Position numbers and translations under genes: made by a program
Notes under the pieces: model-generated
The model's input: the letters and a program-made list of their open reading frames with translations, nothing else
What the model was told of the DNA's origin: nothing
Database searches by the model: none
Shown: piece after piece, positions 1 through 9,592 of the stretch
Layout of the letters: every line of letters starts with the position of its first letter
Position numbering within the stretch: the first letter of the stretch is position 1
Source: an uncultured SAR86 cluster bacterium
Lineage (GTDB): Bacteria; Pseudomonadota; Gammaproteobacteria; Magnimaribacterales; AG-339-G14
Direction of reading: 5' to 3'
Length of the DNA stretch: 64,000 nucleotides
Assembly: GCA_902635045.1 (NCBI GenBank)
Contig: CACPMT010000005.1
Coordinates: forward strand, 1 to 64,000

Positions 1-468
1 GCAATTTGTGCTGGAATAGATACCCAAAGATTTGCTGATACTCTTGGAGATTCTATGCGGGTTTATCCTGTTAAAGGATATAGTGTAACGATTCAGTTAG
101 ATGACGAAGAATCAAAACTTTCAGCCCCAAAAGTTTCTTTATTAGACGATCCTAAAAAAATTGTTTCAAGCAGACTGGGAGATAGACTTAGAGTAGCAGG
201 AACTGCTGAATTAGCTGGAACTAATAAAGATATTAGACAAGATAGAATAAGACCTTTACTAGGATGGGTGCGAGAGTATTTTCCTGGGGTAAGTACCGAA
301 AATTACACACCTTGGGCTGGGTTAAGGCCAATGACGCCAAATATGATGCCACTAATTTTTGAGAGCAAAGCCAAAGATATTTTTTATAATACTGGACATG
401 GGCATTTGGGCTGGACTTTAGGAGCTGCGACTGGAGATTTATTAGCCGAGAAAATGATTAATGATTGA
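1..468 (+). CDS. dadA: D-amino acid dehydrogenase, C-terminal part (start lies outside the window)
   Basis: The frame is open from the first base, so this is the last 155 residues of a longer protein; a full-length member is about 410-430 residues. The motif VYPVKGYSVTI and the C-terminal stretch GHGHLGWTLGAATGDLL are typical of the FAD-binding end of DadA-type D-amino acid dehydrogenases, which oxidatively deaminate D-alanine at the inner membrane. The stop overlaps the start of ampD by 8 bases, so the two are probably co-transcribed. With ampD and ampG nearby, a role in using D-alanine released during cell-wall turnover is reasonable but inferred. A related glycine/D-amino acid oxidase cannot be fully excluded without the N-terminal half. 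Confidence 0.8.
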   Translation, partial: AICAGIDTQRFADTLGDSMRVYPVKGYSVTIQLDDEESKLSAPKVSLLDDPKKIVSSRLGDRLRVAGTAELAGTNKDIRQDRIRPLLGWVREYFPGVSTENYTPWAGLRPMTPNMMPLIFESKAKDIFYNTGHGHLGWTLGAATGDLLAEKMIND

Positions 469-994
469 AAAAAAAGGCTGGATAGAAGGAGCTGAAATCA
501 TAAAATCTCCTAATTTCGACGAAAGAATTGATGATGTAAATTTGATTGTAATTCATTCTATAAGTCTTCCTCCTGGAAAATATGGATCGAACCACATAGA
601 TAGGTTTTTCTTAAATGAATTAGATTCTTCAGAAGATCCTTACTTTGAAGAAATATCTGATTTGAAAGTTTCTTCACATTTTTTAATCGAAAGGACAGGG
701 ATTTTGAAACAATTTGTTTCAACAAATAAACGAGCCTGGCATGCTGGTGAGTCGTCTTTTCAAGGCAAAAAGAATTGTAATGATTTTTCAATTGGAATTG
801 AGCTAGAAGGAACTGATAATAGTGCTTTTGAAGATGTTCAATATTCAAAATTGATTGAATTGACGCGTACTTTAATGCAAAACTATCCTAAAATTAGTAA
901 AAATAGAATTGTAGGCCATTCATTCATTGCTCCAGGAAGAAAGTCAGACCCTGGGGATTTTTTTGATTGGAAAAATTATAAATCTAAGATTTAG
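461..994 (+). CDS. ampD: 1,6-anhydro-N-acetylmuramyl-L-alanine amidase
   Basis: Cytoplasmic zinc amidase that removes the peptide from anhydro-muropeptides during peptidoglycan recycling. At 177 residues it has the family's usual length (about 183) and no signal peptide, as expected for AmpD rather than the exported AmiD. The three zinc ligands of the family are visible: His32 in IVIHSIS, His153 in VGHSFIAPGR and Asp163 in KSDPG. The catalytic Glu lies in IGIELEG (about residue 114-116). It starts inside the end of dadA and is followed 2 bases later by yajQ and then ampG, the muropeptide importer that supplies its substrate, so the pair makes functional sense. Confidence 0.92.
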   Translation: MIEKKGWIEGAEIIKSPNFDERIDDVNLIVIHSISLPPGKYGSNHIDRFFLNELDSSEDPYFEEISDLKVSSHFLIERTGILKQFVSTNKRAWHAGESSFQGKKNCNDFSIGIELEGTDNSAFEDVQYSKLIELTRTLMQNYPKISKNRIVGHSFIAPGRKSDPGDFFDWKNYKSKI

Positions 995-996
995 TT

Positions 997-1479
997 ATGC
1001 CGTCATTTGATATTGAATCCAAAGTTGATTTACATGAACTTACCAATGCCATAGATCAATCTAATAGAGTCATTGCAAATAGATATGACTTTAAAGAGGC
1101 TAATGCAAGTTTTGAGTTTGCCAACGAAGTCGTTAAGTTAAATGCAAATGAAGCTTTTCAAATTGATCAAATGATTCCAATATTAAAAGAAAATTTAGCC
1201 AAAAGAGGCATCGACTTAAAAGCTTTGAAACTAGGAGAAAAAAATATATCTAATAGCATTGCATCCTTGGATGCTGAAATTAATCAAGGCATAAATCAAG
1301 ATATAGCTAGAGAAATCGTCAAAATTATTAAGTCTTCTAAAATAAAAGTTCAAAGCTCAATTCAAGGAGATTCATTAAGAGTCAACGGCAAAAAAAGAGA
1401 CGAATTGCAAGAAATTATTACTCTGCTTAAAAGTAAAGAGATAGAAATACCTCTCCAATTTGGAAACTTTAGAGATTAA
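997..1479 (+). CDS. yajQ: YajQ family nucleotide-binding protein
   Basis: A 160-residue protein matching the YajQ/DUF520 family in length and in its opening MPSFDIESKVDLHELTNAID and the following RYDFK. Family members have two ferredoxin-like domains; some bind cyclic di-GMP and act with a transcription factor in Xanthomonas, while others bind nucleic acid. The exact role here is not visible. It sits 2 bases after ampD and 2 bases before ampG in one transcription unit. Identity is clear, function less so. Confidence 0.92.
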   Translation: MPSFDIESKVDLHELTNAIDQSNRVIANRYDFKEANASFEFANEVVKLNANEAFQIDQMIPILKENLAKRGIDLKALKLGEKNISNSIASLDAEINQGINQDIAREIVKIIKSSKIKVQSSIQGDSLRVNGKKRDELQEIITLLKSKEIEIPLQFGNFRD

Positions 1480-1481
1480 AC

Positions 1482-2762
1482 ATGAGCTGGACTAATTCCT
1501 TAAGGAATTATCTACACCCTAGAGTAATTTTAGTTCTTTTTTTAGGTTTCCTGTCTGGCTTGCCTCTAGGTCTTTTAATTGATCCTTTGAACTATTGGCT
1601 TGCTGAAATAGGAATTAAAAAGTCAACAATCGGACTTTTGTCACTGGTTCTACTGGCATATTCCTTAAAAATGTTTTGGGCCCCATTAGTAGACAGGCTG
1701 AGAATTCCTTATTTTTATAGAATTGGCCAAAGACGAAGCTGGCTTTTTTTATCCCAAGTTTTGAGCTTTTTTACAATAATTGTAATTGGATTTCAAAACC
1801 CCTCTGAAAATTTACAGGTATTTGTCATAGCAGTTATTTTTCTTAGTATTTTTTCTGCAACACAAGATATTTGCGTAGATGCCTTAAGGATTGAGCTGGT
1901 AAATAAAAAAGAGATTGGAGAGGCTTCTGCAGTTTATATAATTGGTTACCGAATCGGAGCTGTTCTTCTTTCACAAGTTATTACCTTTTATATCGCAGAA
2001 TTTTATGGCTGGAATTTGGCATACATATTTGTTGGAATTTTATTTCTAGTTTTTTCTTTATCAATTTTATTTTTTTTACCAGAACCTGAGAGAGAAGAAA
2101 AACCATACATTTCTATTTTAAATACACCTATGATTTGGTTTAAAGATTCTTTTATTTCTCCTCTTACAGATCTTTTTTCAAGATACAAAAAACACTTGTT
2201 TTTACTTTTGTTACTTACTTTCACTTATCGCCTGAGCGATATGTTTCTGGGGCCAATGGCAATGCCTTTTTATCAATCAGTAGGATTTTCAAAAATTGAA
2301 GTAGCAGAAATTGCAAATTTTTATGGTTTGTGGATGGCTATTATTGGCGGACTTTTCGCCGGTTTGACTCTCTTTAAATTTGGATTAGTAAAAAATATGG
2401 TCTTCGGAGCTATTTTTGTCCCCTTAGCAAATTTACCTTTTATCTATTTAAATTTAGTTGGATATGATATTCGGGCATTGGTGATAACTATAACCATAGA
2501 TAATTTTTCTCAAGGTTTTATTGGAGTAGTGGGCATCACCTTTTTATCTAGAATGGTATCGAAAACGTATACCGCAACTCAGTACGCTTTGCTCTTTGGA
2601 TTGGTTGCTATTCCCCCAAGGCTTATTTCCGGCGGCTCTGGATTTATAGTTGAAGATTTTGGATTTCATTATTTTTTTATCATTTGTGCTTTATTGGGAA
2701 TTCCAGCCATAATCTTTTCTTTGATGGTTTATAGAAAAAAGGAAATATTTGGGTTTGATTAA
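1482..2762 (+). CDS. ampG: AmpG-type MFS permease for anhydro-muropeptides
   Basis: A 426-residue polytopic inner-membrane protein with about 12 hydrophobic segments. The N-terminus shows the AmpG signature HPRVILVLFLGFLSGLPLGL, then WAPLVDR and GQRRSW in the first cytoplasmic loops. AmpG imports GlcNAc-anhydroMurNAc peptides from the periplasm in exchange for protons, feeding AmpD. It closes the ampD-yajQ-ampG unit. E. coli AmpG is longer (491) with two extra C-terminal helices; this shorter form is common in other gammaproteobacteria. A general MFS sugar transporter is a less likely alternative given the neighbours. Confidence 0.85.
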   Translation: MSWTNSLRNYLHPRVILVLFLGFLSGLPLGLLIDPLNYWLAEIGIKKSTIGLLSLVLLAYSLKMFWAPLVDRLRIPYFYRIGQRRSWLFLSQVLSFFTIIVIGFQNPSENLQVFVIAVIFLSIFSATQDICVDALRIELVNKKEIGEASAVYIIGYRIGAVLLSQVITFYIAEFYGWNLAYIFVGILFLVFSLSILFFLPEPEREEKPYISILNTPMIWFKDSFISPLTDLFSRYKKHLFLLLLLTFTYRLSDMFLGPMAMPFYQSVGFSKIEVAEIANFYGLWMAIIGGLFAGLTLFKFGLVKNMVFGAIFVPLANLPFIYLNLVGYDIRALVITITIDNFSQGFIGVVGITFLSRMVSKTYTATQYALLFGLVAIPPRLISGGSGFIVEDFGFHYFFIICALLGIPAIIFSLMVYRKKEIFGFD

Positions 2763-2881
2763 AAGGATAGAATTTTCATATTTTTGGACTGCTATTTTTA
2801 ACTTAGTCTTTTTTATTAAATTAATTAAATGATTTTTTTAAAATTTCATTATTTTTTGTTATTTTTTACGCAGTTTTATCC

Positions 2882-2900
2882 GAAACCATCCGATGGTTTC
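2882..2900. other. Perfect 9-bp inverted repeat in the ampG-groES spacer
   Basis: GAAACCATC (2882-2890) and GATGGTTTC (2892-2900) are exact reverse complements around a single base. As RNA it can form an 8-bp stem with a CCG loop, followed by only a mixed UUCUAUAU stretch, so it is a poor intrinsic terminator. It could end ampG transcription weakly or be a protein-binding site. The 339-base spacer (2763-3101) also holds a candidate heat-shock promoter, a candidate sigma-70 promoter and a short SD-preceded open frame; I see nothing else in it. Confidence 0.45.
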
Positions 2901-2992
2901 TTCTATATAGGGAAGGAGACTTCATAGATTTATTCTTTAATTTGTTGGGAATTTTAGTTATTTTTTGGAAAAAAATATTTTTCTTTTTAGGG

Positions 2993-3020
2993 CTTGAAAA
3001 AACAAAAGAAGAACATAAAT
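2993..3020 (+). promoter_or_regulatory. Possible sigma-32 (heat-shock) promoter for groES-groEL
   Basis: CTTGAAA at 2993-2999 is an exact match to the sigma-32 -35 element. The -10 region 13 bases later (3013-3020, AACATAAA) shares only the CAT core of the CCCCATNT consensus, so the call is weak and rests mainly on the -35 match and the position upstream of a chaperonin operon. Confidence 0.35.
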
Positions 3021-3030
3021 AAATTTTGAG

Positions 3031-3059
3031 TTGTGTATTTCTTAAGTCTTATCTAGAAT
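3031..3059 (+). promoter_or_regulatory. Candidate sigma-70 promoter for groES-groEL
   Basis: TTGTGT (3031-3036), a 17-base spacer and TAGAAT (3054-3059) lie about 40 bases before the groES start. Four of six and five of six bases match the consensus elements. Transcription would begin near 3066. Confidence 0.5.
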
Positions 3060-3101
3060 GCCGAACTCAAACAATTGATTAAAATTTATGGAGAACGTTA
3101 A

Positions 3102-3392
3102 ATGAAATTTAATCCACTTGGAGATAAGCTTCTTGTTAGAAGAGGCGATGAAGAAGAGACTTCTGCTGGCGGAATAGTACTTCCTGGTTCAGCAGCCGAA
3201 AAACCTTCTCAAGGAGAAGTTTTGGCAGTCGGGCCTGGCAAAACATTAGATAATGGAGAGAAAGTTGAAGTTTCGGTGAAGGTTGGTGATGTTGTTGTAT
3301 TTGGACAATATGCAGGAAATAACACCATAAAAATCGATGGAGAAGAATTATTAATATTAAGTGATAGCGACCTTTTAGGTACGGTATCCTAA
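3102..3392 (+). CDS. groES: Co-chaperonin GroES
   Basis: A 96-residue protein of the standard GroES length. The opening [18 protein letters not shown], the mobile-loop region [21 protein letters not shown] (split here only as description) and [18 protein letters not shown] are classical. GroES forms the heptameric lid of the GroEL folding chamber in the cytoplasm. A GGAGA ribosome-binding site precedes the start, and groEL follows 20 bases later in the usual operon. Confidence 0.98.
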   Translation: MKFNPLGDKLLVRRGDEEETSAGGIVLPGSAAEKPSQGEVLAVGPGKTLDNGEKVEVSVKVGDVVVFGQYAGNNTIKIDGEELLILSDSDLLGTVS

Positions 3393-3400
3393 ATTTATAA

Positions 3401-5056
<1,656 letters not shown>

Positions 5057-5063
5057 TAACATC

Positions 5064-5096
5064 AAAAAAAAGGACCTTTCTAGGTCCTTTTTTTTT
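5064..5096 (+). terminator. Rho-independent terminator after groEL
   Basis: AGGACCT (5071-5077) pairs with AGGTCCT (5082-5088) around a TTCT loop. A run of eight A precedes the stem and a run of T follows it. The symmetric A and T tracts mean it could also work on the other strand. Confidence 0.92.
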
Positions 5097-5145
5097 AAGT
5101 TTCATTTAATTGCTTTATAATAAAATAAATAAATGGAGAGTTTGA

Positions 5146-5793
5146 ATGGAATATTTTACATACGTTTTATTTAGGTTTGCTCATACTTTAGTCGGCATTG
5201 TTTGGATAGGCTTACTTTATTATTTTAATTTTGTTCAGACAGAATATTTAAAAGAAGCCGAACCAGATGCTAAATCTGATGTTTTAAAAAAACTTGCACC
5301 TAATGCTTTGTGGTGGTTCAGATGGGCAGCTTTTTTTACTTTTTTAACAGGTCTTTACATGTTGTATGTTCTCCAAACTGGAGCGTCCCTAATGATAATA
5401 TTAGGCGCTTTGATGGGTACCATAATGATGCTTAATGTATGGGGAATAATTTGGAGAAATCAAAAAATTGTAATCGGCTTAAAAGAAGGAGATGCTGCTG
5501 TAGCTGGGGCAAAGGCTGGTTTAGCATCAAGAACAAACACTTTATTTTCTATCCCGATGCTTTATTTTATGGTTTTCTCAGCACATATGCCCATTGGAAC
5601 TGAACATTACCCAACTTTCATGCAAGGATATAGTGGGTTAGGATTTCTAATTGTTTTGGCATCAATCTTGTTAATTGAAGCTAATGCTATATTTGGGAAA
5701 ATGTATCCTGTAATAGCATCTGTAAGAGCAGTTATTACTTCTAGTATAGCTCTAACGATTATATTCTCAGGTTTAGTTTACTATTTAGTCTAG
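5146..5793 (+). CDS. PuuD/Urate_ox_N-like membrane protein without the cytochrome domain
   Basis: A 215-residue integral membrane protein with about six hydrophobic helices. Conserved features fit the membrane domain of the PuuD urate hydroxylase family: RFAHTLVGIVWIGLLYYFNF near the start with a histidine in the first helix, NALWWFRWAAFFTFLTGLYM, and NTLFSIPMLYFMVFSAHMP near residue 132. Classical PuuD proteins also have a C-terminal cytochrome c domain; no CxxCH motif is present here, so only the membrane half is made. Whether it oxidises urate is unknown, since no other purine catabolism gene is nearby. It has its own ribosome-binding site (GGAGAG) and converges with the next gene, overlapping it by 9 bases. 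Confidence 0.65.
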   Translation: MEYFTYVLFRFAHTLVGIVWIGLLYYFNFVQTEYLKEAEPDAKSDVLKKLAPNALWWFRWAAFFTFLTGLYMLYVLQTGASLMIILGALMGTIMMLNVWGIIWRNQKIVIGLKEGDAAVAGAKAGLASRTNTLFSIPMLYFMVFSAHMPIGTEHYPTFMQGYSGLGFLIVLASILLIEANAIFGKMYPVIASVRAVITSSIALTIIFSGLVYYLV

Positions 5794-7068
5794 ATTTTCT
5801 TCATCAGGGTCAGGGGGCGAAAGTTCTGTGACCTTGGTAAATTTAATCATATTATCTTTAATAAGAATTGTTTCTATTATGTAATTTTCGATCTCTAAGG
5901 AAATATTAGCTTCTGGGATAGTTTCAGTATTTTCTAAAATTAGACCATTTAAAGTTTTAGGGCCTGAAAGGGGTAAATTCCATCCAAGTCTTTTATTAAC
6001 TTCTCTGACGGAAATACTTGCATCGATTAAATAAGAACCATCTTTTTGTTTTTTAATATCTACTTTAGCTTCATCATGGGGATCAGCTAGCTCTCCAACA
6101 ATTTCTTCTAGAATATCCTTAATATCTATAATGCCTTTTACAGAACCGTATTCATCTAAAACTATGGCAACCTTTTTTTTATCCTTTTGAAAATTATTGA
6201 GTTGAATATTTAGAGAAGTATTCTCTAAAGCAAAATAAACTTCTTCGGAACTATCTAACAAAGAATCTTTATCATGTTTATTTGAGGACAAGAATGAGTT
6301 GATTCCGTACAGATCTATTATTCCCTTTATATCATCAAGGTTTTGATCAAAGATTGGGAAGAATTCTTTTTTCGAACTCTCTAAAAAACTTTTTATTTCA
6401 TTGATATCTTTTGAAAGATCAATTCCTATGACTTCATTTTTAGGAATCATTACTTCGTCTATAGAAATCTTATCCAGTTCTAGAACACTTAAAAGCATTT
6501 CTTGATACCTAGATGGAATTAAATCTCCAGAGTTTTCTAAAATACTTTTTAATTCATCCGGAGACAAATCATCATCAGACTGTTTTTCTTCGACTCCAAA
6601 AAGTTTCAGAATAGAGTTCGAAAAAAAATTAACAATCCATACTAAGGGATAAAGAATTTTCTGGAGGAATTTAAGAATTATTGAAGCTGGAAGAGCAACT
6701 TTTTCTGCATAATTTGCAGCGAAAGTTTTAGGAGTTACTTCTGCAAATATTAAGACTATCATCGTTAAAATTATTGAGCCTATAAAAACTCCGCTATCTC
6801 CAAACAATCTTAAACATAAAATAGTAGTCAAAGCAGCAGCTAATATATTTACAAAGTTATTTCCTATTAAGATAATTCCAAGCAATCTATCGGGTCTCTG
6901 AAGTAATTTATTTGCTCTAATAGCTGACTTATCTTTTTGTTTAATTAAATGTTTCAACCTAAATCGGTTAAGCGCCATCATTCCAGTTTCAGAACTAGAA
7001 AAAAAAGCAGAGAGAAAAAGTAAAATTAAGATGCTAGCAACAAGCATCCAAATAGGAAGTTCGTTCAA
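5785..7068 (-). CDS. CNNM/CorC-HlyC family membrane protein (DUF21, CBS pair, CorC domain)
   Basis: 427 residues. The first 150 form a DUF21/CNNM transmembrane domain with about four helices, including the conserved FFSSSETGMMALNRFRLKHL opening. Residues about 200-330 look like a CBS pair (RYQEMLLSVLELDKISIDEV, then VAIVLDEYGSVKGIIDIKDI), and the last 80 are a CorC/HlyC small domain. Family members are linked to magnesium and cobalt homeostasis; E. coli YfjD (CorB) is a relative. It is transcribed opposite to its neighbours, divergent from rpsP. The membrane topology class is clear but the transported ion is inferred. Confidence 0.8.
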   Translation of the reverse strand: MNELPIWMLVASILILLFLSAFFSSSETGMMALNRFRLKHLIKQKDKSAIRANKLLQRPDRLLGIILIGNNFVNILAAALTTILCLRLFGDSGVFIGSIILTMIVLIFAEVTPKTFAANYAEKVALPASIILKFLQKILYPLVWIVNFFSNSILKLFGVEEKQSDDDLSPDELKSILENSGDLIPSRYQEMLLSVLELDKISIDEVMIPKNEVIGIDLSKDINEIKSFLESSKKEFFPIFDQNLDDIKGIIDLYGINSFLSSNKHDKDSLLDSSEEVYFALENTSLNIQLNNFQKDKKKVAIVLDEYGSVKGIIDIKDILEEIVGELADPHDEAKVDIKKQKDGSYLIDASISVREVNKRLGWNLPLSGPKTLNGLILENTETIPEANISLEIENYIIETILIKDNMIKFTKVTELSPPDPDEENLD

Positions 7069-7126
7069 ATTTCAGTAAAGAAGTTTAAGAAAATTAACAT
7101 TGTCTATTAATTATATGATGTTTTAC

Positions 7127-7154
7127 TTGAATACCAAATGAATTTACTTAGAAT
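7127..7154 (+). promoter_or_regulatory. Candidate sigma-70 promoter for the rpsP operon
   Basis: TTGAAT (7127-7132), a 16-base spacer and TAGAAT (7149-7154) lie in the 115-base divergent spacer. Transcription would start near 7161, leaving a leader of about 23 bases before the rpsP start. Each element matches the consensus at five of six bases. Confidence 0.6.
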
Positions 7155-7183
7155 AGCCACTCTTAAAAGAAAAATAATAAATT

Positions 7184-7939
7184 ATGGTAACGATTAGACT
7201 TTCTAGAGCAGGCGCAAAAAAGCGCCCTTTTTACCATATAACAGTAACAGACTCTAGAAAACCAAGGGATGGAAGATTTATTGAAAGAGTGGGGTTCTTT
7301 AACCCAATTGCTCAAGGAAAGGATATTAGATTAAGCATTGATCATGAAAGGTTAAATTATTGGGTCGGCACAGGAGCTAAACTTAGCGAAAGAGTTGAGT
7401 CTCTAATAAAAGAATCAAAATTATCTTCAGAAGAGTTAACAAAGGTACAAGAAAAGAAGGAACAACTTAGATTAAAGAAATTGGCCAAGAAAAAAGAAAA
7501 TAAAAAATCTCCTTCGGAAGAAGCTTCATTAGAAGACTCACCAGAAGAATCAGCAGCAGCAGCAGAAGCTCCAGCAGAAGACCCTCCAGCAACAGAAGAG
7601 GCTCCAGCAGCAGAGGCTGAAGCAGAAGACCCTTCAGCAACAGAAGAGGCTCCAACAGAAGAGGCTCCAACAGAAGAGGCTCCAGGAGCAGAGGCTGAAG
7701 CAGAAGAGGCTGCTCCGGAAGAAGCAGGAGCAACAGAAGAGGCTCCAGCAACAGAAGAGGCTCCAGCAGCAGAAGCTCCAGCAGAAGACCCTCCAGCAAC
7801 AGAAGAGGCTGCTCCGGAAGAATCAGTAGCAACAGAAGAGGCTCCAGCAGCAGAGGCTGAAGCAGAAGAGGCTACAGCAACAGAAGAGGCTCCAACAGAA
7901 GAATCTACTGAAGACTCAGAAAAAAAAGAAGAAAAATAA
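7184..7939 (+). CDS. rpsP: 30S ribosomal protein S16 with a long acidic Ala/Glu/Pro repeat tail
   Basis: Residues 1-82 are a complete S16 ([19 protein letters not shown], then [13 protein letters not shown] and [16 protein letters not shown]), a 30S assembly protein bound to 16S rRNA. S16 is normally 80-90 residues; this one has 251. After the core comes a basic helix-like linker (about 88-112, rich in Lys), then about 140 residues built from degenerate [13 protein letters not shown]-type units, strongly acidic and probably disordered. The tail is in frame to a clean stop, followed 11 bases later by rimM in the standard rpsP-rimM-trmD-rplS order, so it is not a chance fusion. Acidic S16 tails occur in some other bacterial groups; the role is unknown. 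Confidence 0.95.
   Translation: MVTIRLSRAGAKKRPFYHITVTDSRKPRDGRFIERVGFFNPIAQGKDIRLSIDHERLNYWVGTGAKLSERVESLIKESKLSSEELTKVQEKKEQLRLKKLAKKKENKKSPSEEASLEDSPEESAAAAEAPAEDPPATEEAPAAEAEAEDPSATEEAPTEEAPTEEAPGAEAEAEEAAPEEAGATEEAPATEEAPAAEAPAEDPPATEEAAPEESVATEEAPAAEAEAEEATATEEAPTEESTEDSEKKEEK
7540..7910 (+). repeat. Degenerate in-frame repeat encoding the S16 tail
   Basis: The DNA is a tandem patchwork of gaggctcca, acagaagaggct and gcagcagaggctgaagca units. A 47-base segment is exactly duplicated at 7557-7603 and 7764-7810. The block is richer in G, C and purine on the coding strand than its surroundings. Such exact duplications suggest recent expansion by slippage or unequal crossover, so length may vary between strains. 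Confidence 0.9.
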
Positions 7940-7950
7940 AATTATTTAAT

Positions 7951-8454
7951 ATGAATAACCAGGATGACGAATTCATTTTGGTCGCTACCGTGGGTAAACC
8001 GATAGGACTTAAGGGCTGGGCAAAAGTAAATTCCTTTACACGACCTCCTGAAAATTTGTTTAATTACAAAAATTTCTTTGTAGACGAAGATGGGACAAAA
8101 AAAGTTTTTAAAATAAAGAAATTTTCTAAATCAGGTAAAAATTATATTTTTAAAATTGATTCTTTTAATTCTCTTGAAGAAATTGAAAGGTTCAAAAATA
8201 AAGAAATATTTATTAATTCAAAAGATCTTCCAAAACTTAAAGAAAATGAATTTTACTGGAAAGACTTAATCGGTAAGGAAGTAAAACTAGAAGATGGAAC
8301 TCTTATCGGAGTTGTTACAGAAATGATAGAAACGGGATCTGACGATGTCTTGGTTGTGGAGAAAGAAAACCAAAAAGAACTTATCCCATTCAATTTTGGA
8401 AAAGTGATAAAAAAAGTAAGTGGTAGTCTAATCATCGTAGATTGGCATATTTAA
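7951..8454 (+). CDS. rimM: Ribosome maturation factor RimM
   Basis: A 167-residue protein with the two-domain RimM layout: an N-terminal RimM barrel opening VATVGKPIGLKGWAKVNSFT and a C-terminal PRC barrel from EFYWKDLIGKEV to FGKVIKKVSGSLIIVDW. RimM binds S19 in the 30S head and helps late 16S rRNA processing. It lies between rpsP and trmD, 11 bases after rpsP and directly abutting trmD, in the conserved operon order. Confidence 0.95.
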   Translation: MNNQDDEFILVATVGKPIGLKGWAKVNSFTRPPENLFNYKNFFVDEDGTKKVFKIKKFSKSGKNYIFKIDSFNSLEEIERFKNKEIFINSKDLPKLKENEFYWKDLIGKEVKLEDGTLIGVVTEMIETGSDDVLVVEKENQKELIPFNFGKVIKKVSGSLIIVDWHI

Positions 8455-9243
8455 ATGAAAGCAGTTTTTGTCACTATATTTCCTGAATTAATTGAGTCTT
8501 TCTTTTCAGTAGGCGTAATCAATAAAGCCGTGTACGAATCTACTATAAATTTTGAAGTAGTAAATCCAATAAAATTCTTAAAAGACAATGAACGTTTAGA
8601 TGATGCTCCTTATGGAGGTGGACCAGGAATGCTTATTAGGTCTGAGCCTTTAGAACAGGCCATCAATGAATCAAAAAAACTAACTTCTAGTAATGCAAAA
8701 GTTATTAATTTATCACCACAAGGTAAAAAGCTAACACAAGAAAAAGCAAAAGAATTGTCTTCAAACAAAGAATTGATTTTTATTTGTGGAAGATATGAAG
8801 GAATAGATCAGAGAATAATAGATTCAATGATTGATGAGGAAATTAGTATTGGCGATTATGTAGTAACAGGAGGAGAATTACCCGCTCTAATAGTATTTGA
8901 ATCAATTGTGAGAAACATTAAAGGAGTGCTAGGAGATATAAACTCGCTCAAAGAGGAATCATTTTCTGAACAATTAATTGAATATCCTCAATACACGAGA
9001 CCAGAAAAAACTAAATTAGGAAATGTTCCAGAAGTTTTATTGTCTGGAGATCATAAAAAAATTAGGATTTGGAGAAAAAAACAATCTTTAGGAAAGACTT
9101 TTCTTTTAAGAAGAGATATTTTTCCGAAAGAATTGGGTTCAGATGATTTTAAGCTTTTGAAAGAATTTCTTAGTGACCTTGGGTATGAATCTGATAGAAT
9201 TGCCGACTTATTACAGAATATTAAAAAAAATGACAAGCTCTAG
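8455..9243 (+). CDS. trmD: tRNA (guanine37-N1)-methyltransferase
   Basis: A 262-residue SPOUT-class enzyme, the usual length. It methylates G37 next to the anticodon using S-adenosylmethionine. The start [20 protein letters not shown], the substrate loop [10 protein letters not shown], and the knot region [10 protein letters not shown] with [15 protein letters not shown] are all present. It starts right after the rimM stop and its end overlaps rplS by 14 bases. Confidence 0.97.
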   Translation: MKAVFVTIFPELIESFFSVGVINKAVYESTINFEVVNPIKFLKDNERLDDAPYGGGPGMLIRSEPLEQAINESKKLTSSNAKVINLSPQGKKLTQEKAKELSSNKELIFICGRYEGIDQRIIDSMIDEEISIGDYVVTGGELPALIVFESIVRNIKGVLGDINSLKEESFSEQLIEYPQYTRPEKTKLGNVPEVLLSGDHKKIRIWRKKQSLGKTFLLRRDIFPKELGSDDFKLLKEFLSDLGYESDRIADLLQNIKKNDKL

Positions 9244-9583
9244 AAAATCCGTTCAAATTGTTGAGGCTTCTCAATTGAAGAAAGATATAACTGAGTTTTC
9301 TCAGGGAGACACAGTACTTGTAGATTATCTTGTTAGAGAAGGTTCAAAAGAAAGGTTTCAGCCATATGAAGGCATTGTTATCGCTATTAAAAATAGAGGC
9401 TTGAACTCTGCTTTTACTGTAAGAAAAATTTCTAATGGTGTTGGTGTCGAAAGAACCTTTCAAACTCATAGCCCCTTAATAAAATCTATTAAAAGAAAAA
9501 GAAAAGGTAAAGTGAGACAATCTAAGCTTTTTTACCTCAGAGATAGGTCAGGAAGATCGGCAAGAATCAAAGAAAAAATTTAA
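9230..9583 (+). CDS. rplS: 50S ribosomal protein L19
   Basis: 117 residues from the ATG at 9230, matching the usual L19 length of about 115; an upstream in-frame ATG at 9173 would add 19 residues read out of trmD and is rejected. Conserved L19 segments are [31 protein letters not shown] and [21 protein letters not shown]19 lies at the 30S-50S interface. The start is inside the last codons of trmD, suggesting translational coupling; no strong Shine-Dalgarno sequence is visible. Confidence 0.95.
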   Translation: MTSSRKSVQIVEASQLKKDITEFSQGDTVLVDYLVREGSKERFQPYEGIVIAIKNRGLNSAFTVRKISNGVGVERTFQTHSPLIKSIKRKRKGKVRQSKLFYLRDRSGRSARIKEKI

Positions 9584-9592
9584 AATCATTCT

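Noticed and set aside
7467-7832. Long Leu-rich open frame opposite the S16 tail
   Set aside because: It is only the mirror of the repeat DNA; repeats of GCAGAAGAG read as Leu/Pro/Glu on the other strand, with no start signal.
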